The notes under the pieces: generated by a model
What the model was told of the DNA's origin: nothing
Databases searched by the model: none
Seen by the model: only the letters and a program-made list of their open reading frames with translations
From: JBBRLA01 sp038231615
Lineage (GTDB): Bacteria; Myxococcota_A; Polyangia; Palsa-1104; JAEUJZ01
Assembly: GCA_038231615.1 (NCBI GenBank)
Contig: JBBRLA010000324.1
Location: forward strand, 1 to 9,307
Reading direction: 5' to 3'
Length of the DNA stretch: 9,307 bases
Part shown: positions 6,075-9,307 of the stretch, piece by piece
Numbering within the stretch: the first letter of the stretch is position 1
How the letters are laid out: each line of letters begins with the position of its first letter
Position numbers and translations under genes: made by a program

Positions 6075-8198
6075 CTAGCCAACCCGCCGGGGCACACCGC
6101 GGAGCCCGCGCCGCAGCCGCAGGAGCGCGAGCACGGCGAGCGCCATGACCACAAGGGCCGCGTCCCGGCCGCGCCCCCCAGAGAGAGCCGCGTCCGGTCG
6201 CCCCGGGGCCACCACCGTCCCGTTGCAGCAGAGTATTCCGGTGTTGGCCTCGCAGCGCCCGGTGTTGCACTGGTTGTTGACCTTGTCGCAGCACTGATCG
6301 CCGTTGCAGTCCGTGGTGTCCAGGCAGCCGTTTATGCACATGTGGGTTGCGACGTCGCACGTGGTGCCGCAGGGGCACTGCGCCGCGGTGAAGCATTCGA
6401 CGCACTGATTGCCGAAGGCGTAGGTCGGCAGGCTCTTCTTGTCGGGGCCGCAGGACATGGCGGGGCTGTCCCCGGTGCAGGTGTGGTCCTTCTGGCACAT
6501 CCCCCCGGGGCACTGGCTGTCGTCAGTGCAGCGCACGCAGAACGACGATGTCGCGTCGCCGTTGGAGTCGCAGAAGGGGGTGGCGCCGGGGCACGCCTGA
6601 CAGGCCGCGGTGCAGTGGCGATCGGAGGTGCAGGGGGCGCAGTCGCCGCTCAGGCAGTACAGCCCGCTGCCCGCCGGCCGGGAGGGGTCCTGGCAGTCCA
6701 GGTCGGACACGCACTTCACGCACACCTTGCCGTCCAGGCAGAAGGGACGATCGTCCGGGCACGAGACCCCTTGCGGCCCGCAGCCGGGGGTGCCGCCCGC
6801 CCCCACCTGATCGGCGCAGCGGTGGGTGCCCTGATCGCACTTCTTGGGGGCTTTACACTGGGCGTCGGTGGCGCACTCGAAGCAGGCGTAGCTGGTACCC
6901 AGCTTGTTGGTGGCCGGGCGGCAGCGTTGCTGGTTTGGCGGCAGGGCCGGATCAAGGACCGTGTCGGCGCTGGTCTTGGGGCAGCAATTGCACGAATTGC
7001 CGGCGCAGCGATCGTCGGTGTCGCACTGGCTGCACTCGAAGATGCCGTGGCCGTTCTGCACGCACTTGTTGGGGAAGGAACACACCTGGCAGGTGGGGCC
7101 GCAGTGGTCCGGGTCGGCCCCGCAGGGTTCGCACAGGGCCGCGCTGTTGCAGAAGCGGCCGTCGGCGCAGCCGCGATCCGACGTGGGGTTGCCTCCCGTC
7201 AGGCCGGCGTACTTCCGCGGGCACTGCTCACACTGGCCGGAGATGGGAAACGCCGTGTTCGCCGCCGGCTGATGGAGGAACTGGAAGAAGAGGCTTGACA
7301 GAAGGACGTTGAACCCCTGGGCGCTCAAGGGGTCCATGGGGTCCGTCGCGTTGCTGGCTTCCTCTCCATCGACGCCCAGCGAGCGCCCGGCGTTAATCGC
7401 CGCGGCCACATACGGTGGGACGGCGCCCGTCGTGAGCACCGAGACCTCCAGGGCAGCCAGCCCCTTTCCGTTGGTGATGTCGGCGAAATCGAGTTCCACC
7501 GGATAGGGGCCGGGGTGAAGGAAGGTCACCGAGTGGATGGTGCGCCAGGACTGCGTGGGCCCGGTGCGCGGCTGGTCGATCACCGGGTAGGACTTGCCGG
7601 CGGCGTCGAAGATGTAGAAGGCGACATAGTACCCGTAGAAGCCGAAGAGGATCTGCTTGCCCATCCATTCCTGGGGGACCTGCAAGTAGCCCCTATAGCG
7701 GACGCCGAACGATTTGCTCGTTTCGCCGCCGGTGGAGACACCGGGGAACTCGCAGCCGCTGGCCGGGTCCTTGAAGCAACCCGGGGCGTCCTCCGCGCCG
7801 GGGAAGTCGCCGGTCGAAAGGGGGGCCGACGGGAGCTGCGGGTGGTTCGACTGATCGAGACGGACGCCCAGGGTCATGGTGTTGGGATCGGGCCGCTTCT
7901 GTTTGGCGAGCTGATCGTCGGTGAAGAGGGTCACGCCCTGGAAGGTGGACTGCATCCCCTTGGCCAGGTCGCCCTGGAGGGTCCCGTCATCGAAGGAGTA
8001 CGAGGCGCAGAGTCCGGTGTCGCTGGGTGACTTGGGAGCAACGGGCATGCCGGTGACAGTGATGCTGGTGATGCCGTTTACGGCCCTGGCGAGACGCGGC
8101 AAGGAAGCGAGCGCTGCGAGGCAAACGAGGCAAACGGCGAAAAGGAACGGGAAGCGCTGACGCAGGGCGAGGCGGCTGGGATGGATGTCTGGTTTCAC
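6075..8198 (-). CDS. PA14 and Cys-rich surface receptor, TraA-like
   Basis: The predicted secreted surface protein has 707 residues. It has a signal peptide (1-39, ending ARA) and a PA14-like beta domain (about 62-258; FGVRYRGYLQVP, YYVAFYIFDAAGKSYPVID and LAALEVSVLTTG match the PA14 strand pattern). A Cys-rich region (323-658) follows with about 55 cysteines and a recurring CxxCxxDxxC motif (FECATDAQC, VKCVSDLDC, APCTSDRHC, VRCTDDSQC). It ends in a hydrophobic stretch (about 680-693) and an Arg-rich tail. The same order is known for Myxococcus TraA, whose PA14 domain selects kin partners for outer-membrane exchange. The tail resembles a MYXO-CTERM sorting tag, but the nearest cysteines (657-658) lie unusually far from the hydrophobic run. 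The GTG at 8198 is preferred over an ATG at 8231 because it has a spaced ribosome binding site and a sensible leader. First gene of a three-gene operon. Confidence 0.87.
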   Translation of the reverse strand: MKPDIHPSRLALRQRFPFLFAVCLVCLAALASLPRLARAVNGITSITVTGMPVAPKSPSDTGLCASYSFDDGTLQGDLAKGMQSTFQGVTLFTDDQLAKQKRPDPNTMTLGVRLDQSNHPQLPSAPLSTGDFPGAEDAPGCFKDPASGCEFPGVSTGGETSKSFGVRYRGYLQVPQEWMGKQILFGFYGYYVAFYIFDAAGKSYPVIDQPRTGPTQSWRTIHSVTFLHPGPYPVELDFADITNGKGLAALEVSVLTTGAVPPYVAAAINAGRSLGVDGEEASNATDPMDPLSAQGFNVLLSSLFFQFLHQPAANTAFPISGQCEQCPRKYAGLTGGNPTSDRGCADGRFCNSAALCEPCGADPDHCGPTCQVCSFPNKCVQNGHGIFECSQCDTDDRCAGNSCNCCPKTSADTVLDPALPPNQQRCRPATNKLGTSYACFECATDAQCKAPKKCDQGTHRCADQVGAGGTPGCGPQGVSCPDDRPFCLDGKVCVKCVSDLDCQDPSRPAGSGLYCLSGDCAPCTSDRHCTAACQACPGATPFCDSNGDATSSFCVRCTDDSQCPGGMCQKDHTCTGDSPAMSCGPDKKSLPTYAFGNQCVECFTAAQCPCGTTCDVATHMCINGCLDTTDCNGDQCCDKVNNQCNTGRCEANTGILCCNGTVVAPGRPDAALSGGRGRDAALVVMALAVLALLRLRRGLRGVPRRVG

Positions 8199-8207
8199 TT
8201 GAGGGGA

Positions 8208-8212
8208 CCTTA
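8208..8212 (-). promoter_or_regulatory. Ribosome binding site for the GTG at 8198
   Basis: TAAGG on the - strand lies 9 nt before GTG 8198-8196. The alternative ATG at 8231 has no comparable site and would leave a leader of only about 9 nt from the predicted promoter. Confidence 0.5.
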
Positions 8213-8246
8213 GGGTAACTTCGGCGAGCATAAGATATTCTTTAGA

Positions 8247-8275
8247 AGAATAGCAGCCGAAACGAAGAGGGTCAA
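8247..8275 (-). promoter_or_regulatory. Sigma-70-type promoter of the TraAB-like operon
   Basis: On the - strand, TTGACC (8275-8270) and TATTCT (8252-8247) are exactly 17 nt apart, and TGC directly before the -10 forms an extended -10 motif. The predicted start near 8240 gives a leader of about 40 nt to GTG 8198. A small inverted repeat TCTGC-GT-GCAGA (8281-8292) lies 5 nt upstream of the -35 and could be a regulator site. Confidence 0.6.
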
Positions 8276-8489
8276 CGCGCTCTGCGTGCAGAATTTGCCC
8301 AGAGTCTTTCCTGTTTTGGCGGACCCTGTCTTCGGAGAGCAGACCCTGGTCCCTGGGGGTTCGGGGTGCGCGGAGTCCTTACCGTGGACCTGCCGCGGCC
8401 CCAGATAAAGCTGCTTCGACTTTTTTCTGGCGACGAAGTCGAAGCCAGATAAAACTGGCTGGGAACGCGGAATCTGTCAACGATTTTGA
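8276..8489. other. Upstream intergenic region of the operon
   Basis: I see no open frame with family resemblance in this region of about 210 nt. It holds the 12-bp inverted repeat next to the -35 box, G/C-rich sequence with recurring GACCCTG (near 8320-8350), and the nested inverted repeats at 8401-8460. It ends at the ISL3 remnant. Confidence 0.5.
8401..8460. repeat. Nested inverted and direct repeats upstream of the operon
   Basis: GCTTCGACTT (8413-8422) and AAGTCGAAGC (8436-8445) form a perfect 10-bp inverted repeat around a 13-nt loop. The pair is flanked by a near-perfect 12-bp direct repeat, CCAGATAAAGCT (8401-8412) and CCAGATAAAACT (8445-8456). A competing hairpin, AGCCAG/CTGGCT (8443-8448 and 8455-8460), overlaps the right arm. 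The T-run lies in the loop, not after the stem, so this is not a standard terminator. It lies about 130-190 bp upstream of the operon's -35 box. Confidence 0.55.
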
Positions 8490-8510
8490 GGCTCTTCGCG
8501 CGATCGAGTG
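8490..8510. repeat. ISL3-type terminal inverted repeat, single copy
   Basis: GGCTCTTC at the tip is the characteristic start of ISL3-family ends as I know them. It lies 20 nt outside the true transposase stop codon (8533-8531), as expected for an element end. Its partner is absent from the window; the inner boundary is approximate. Confidence 0.6.
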
Positions 8511-8530
8511 GTGAATTCGGGGTGAAACGG

Positions 8531-8890
8531 CTACAGTTTGGGCAACATGCAGGTGAGGATTTTCAGGCGTAAGTATTCCTCGTCACGTAGGCCGTGGCTC
8601 GGCGTTGGATAACGCGAATCTTGTTGTTGAAGCCCTCGACGAAGCCAAGCGCGACCTTGTTCTCCGATTTACAGTAGGCAGCGATTCCGTCCCAGTGGCG
8701 GTCGATCATCTCGGCAAACTTCTGGTAAGGCCCGAGTCGTTGCCACTTCAGCGCGTCGCACCAGTTGTTGAAGAAGCGCCGCGCCCAGCCTTCGGTCTGG
8801 TAGTCCCAGAGTTGGCCAAAGGACTCCTTGAGCAGGTAGGCCGTGTTCAGCCTCTTGTTGGCTTTGAGGAGCAGCTTCAAGGATTGGCGC
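8531..8890 (-). pseudogene. ISL3 transposase C-terminal fragment, truncated and frameshifted
   Basis: About 120 C-terminal residues of an ISL3-family DDE transposase remain (family members are around 400). The text runs SLKLLLKANKRLNTAYLLKE, then WARRFFNNWCDALKWQRL and KVALGFVEGFNNKIRVIQRRA; the last block holds the catalytic Glu of the DDE triad. After RRA the frame shifts: the read frame ends ATAYVTRNTYA at 8563, while the neighbouring frame gives GLRDEEYLRLKILTCMLPKL ending at TAG 8533-8531. One missing base near 8605 (GCCACGGC for an expected GCCTACGGC) explains this. Upstream of about 8890 the frame stays open but is low-complexity repeat translation, not transposase. Inactive. Confidence 0.8.
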
Positions 8891-8916
8891 CCTTGGGCTG
8901 GCACGGGCCGGCTGGC

Positions 8917-9018
8917 GGCAGGGGGGACTGCCCCTCGTGGCCCGTCGGGCACCCCGCACCGGTCGGGAACCGGCTTGGGGTGCCCTCCAAGGGCCCCTTC
9001 GTGGCAGTCCCCCCTGCC
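8917..9018. repeat. Long interrupted hairpin
   Basis: GGCAGGGGGGACTGCC (8917-8932) and GGCAGTCCCCCCTGCC (9003-9018) are perfect 16-bp inverted repeats. Inside them GGGCACCCC (8947-8955) pairs with GGGGTGCCC (8977-8985), and CCGGT (8959-8963) pairs with ACCGG (8969-8973) around a 5-nt loop. The three coaxial stems centre near 8966, as in a large cruciform or structured RNA. It begins just where transposase similarity ends, so it probably belongs to the element that cut the ISL3 copy. Confidence 0.75.
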
Positions 9019-9036
9019 TGGCCTGGCCAGTTCCCG

Positions 9037-9078
9037 CATTTCAGCTCTCCGGCCCAGTCGGGCCGGAGAGCTGAAATG
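9037..9078. repeat. Perfect 19-bp hairpin with 4-nt loop
   Basis: CATTTCAGCTCTCCGGCCC (9037-9055) and its exact complement (9060-9078) flank AGTC. No T-run follows on either strand, so it is not a simple intrinsic terminator. It sits between the larger hairpin and the 21-bp tandem array and looks like part of the same composite repeat. Confidence 0.85.
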
Positions 9079-9201
9079 CTCTTGTCCTGGACAGAGACTT
9101 TAGTGTCGGGCAAGTAGGCTCTTGTTTTATGCAACGAGGCTTCGGCGCTGGGCAGGAAGGCTTTGGTTCTGGGCAGGGTGGCTCTTGTTTCATGCAACGA
9201 G
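9079..9201. repeat. Tandem array of about six 21-bp units
   Basis: Units begin at about 9079 (two bases short), 9100, 9121, 9142, 9163 and 9184. Most end in GGCT and carry a TGGGCAGG or ATGCAACGAG core. The third and sixth units agree at 17 of 18 bases (CTTGTTT[T/C]ATGCAACGAG), suggesting a 63-bp higher-order period. Being a multiple of three, the array reads on the - strand as heptapeptides (TRATLPR, TKAFLPS, AEASLHK, TRAYLPD, TKVSVQD). The last unit stops after CGAG, where the IS21-like end begins. There are no unique spacers, so this is not CRISPR. Confidence 0.75.
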
Positions 9202-9208
9202 TGATCAA

Positions 9209-9251
9209 CGACAATTACTTTTGCCGGTCAGCGACAACTAGAATTGCCGGT
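9209..9251. repeat. IS21-type subterminal direct repeats
   Basis: CGACAATTACTTTTGCCGGT (9209-9228) and CGACAACTAGAATTGCCGGT (9232-9251) match at 16 of 20 positions with a 23-nt period. Multiple ordered repeats near the tips are transposase binding sites in IS21-family elements. Confidence 0.65.
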
Positions 9252-9300
9252 TGGGGCCGTGCCGAATGCGCGTGCGAGGCTAGCGGGTCAAGGAGACCCG

Positions 9301-9307
9301 ATGGTCA
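9301..9307 (+). CDS. istA: Start of a gene, probably IS21 transposase istA, cut by the window edge
   Basis: Only ATG GTC A is visible. AAGGAG (9290-9295) lies 5 nt before the ATG, the best ribosome binding site in the window. Met-Val then a codon starting with A agrees with the MVT opening of many IstA proteins, and the upstream repeats fit an IS21 end. The product itself cannot be read. Confidence 0.4.

Larger units (their letters stand above)
8490..8890 (-). mobile_element. ISL3-family insertion sequence remnant
   Basis: One end of an ISL3-type element: the terminal GGCTCTTCGCGC starts at 8490, followed by the 3' part of a transposase reading toward that end. The other end and most of the transposase are missing, cut off near 8890 where an unrelated hairpin-rich repeat begins. 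The 8 bases outside the tip (GATTTTGA, 8482-8489) would be one target-site copy if this is the original insertion edge. Confidence 0.75.
9202..9307 (+). mobile_element. Left end of an IS21-family element, partial
   Basis: From TGATCAACGACAA (9202) onward the sequence has the layout of an IS21-family left end: a TG tip, subterminal direct repeats (9209-9251), a short leader and a gene starting at 9301 with ATGGTCA, consistent with the MVT start common in IstA. The element appears to have inserted into the sixth 21-bp unit. The rest lies beyond the window, so the family call rests on the end structure. Confidence 0.6.

Noticed and set aside
4345..6078. Long open frame on the + strand opposite the OmpA-family gene
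   Set aside because: Its translation is Arg/Gly/Pro/Val-rich with no domain, an antisense by-product of high third-position G/C in the real gene.
6073..6513. N-terminal extension of the OmpA-family protein
   Set aside because: It overlaps the Cys-rich gene, shows no family resemblance, and a signal peptide begins exactly at the GTG at 6072.
6342..7298. Open frame on the + strand opposite the Cys-rich gene
   Set aside because: Ala/Gly/Val-rich translation without motifs; the opposite strand has clear domains.
9037..9078. Rho-independent terminator
   Set aside because: The stem is perfect but no T-run follows on either strand, and no gene ends just before it.
8605..9117. Open frame on the + strand opposite the transposase fragment
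   Set aside because: It is the complement of the ISL3 transposase and the hairpins; no independent support.
8877..9197. Heptapeptide-repeat protein on the - strand
   Set aside because: Its repeats follow from the 21-bp DNA period and it continues through two hairpins; only a TTG start is available, and no ribosome binding site is evident.
9079..9201. CRISPR array
   Set aside because: The units abut with no unique spacers and vary among themselves.

Overview
The window is GC-rich DNA (roughly two-thirds G+C by eye, with strong G/C preference at third codon positions). It carries an outer-membrane gene set typical of a predatory or social deltaproteobacterium. The best guess is Myxococcota. 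The reasons are lipoproteins with Gly/Pro-rich lipoboxes, a Cys-rich surface protein ending in a hydrophobic segment plus an Arg cluster, and an OmpA-family partner with thrombospondin type 3 repeats. The assignment is inferred from gene content, not from a marker gene.

Left part (215-2665, + strand): an ATP-binding protein and a FecCD/BtuC-type permease of a metal-chelate or cobalamin-class ABC importer share an ATGA start/stop overlap. No substrate-binding protein or TonB receptor is visible. A small unrecognised lipoprotein gene follows, preceded by a 9-1-9 palindrome.

Central part (8275 down to 2697, - strand): this is the main interest. A promoter at 8247-8275 drives three tightly packed genes separated by 2 and 4 nt. 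The first encodes a secreted protein with a PA14-like domain, about 55 cysteines in tandem Cys-rich repeats and a C-terminal hydrophobic/Arg tail. The second encodes a signal-peptide protein with a barrel-like N-terminal half, TSP3 repeats and an OmpA peptidoglycan-binding domain. The third encodes a 549-residue lipoprotein with a 10-Cys C-terminus. The first two match the architecture and order of TraA and TraB, the Myxococcus cell-surface receptor pair for kin recognition and outer-membrane exchange. The third gene is a candidate extra component. The operon converges on the small lipoprotein gene with only 31 nt between them.

Right part (8490-9307) is a graveyard of mobile DNA. It holds an ISL3-family remnant with one terminal repeat and a frameshifted, 5'-truncated transposase. 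Next comes a composite repeat made of two long hairpins and a 21-bp tandem array. The array appears to be interrupted by the left end of an IS21-family element, whose istA start codon with a good ribosome binding site lies 7 nt from the window edge.

All identifications come from reading the sequence. None has been checked against a database.
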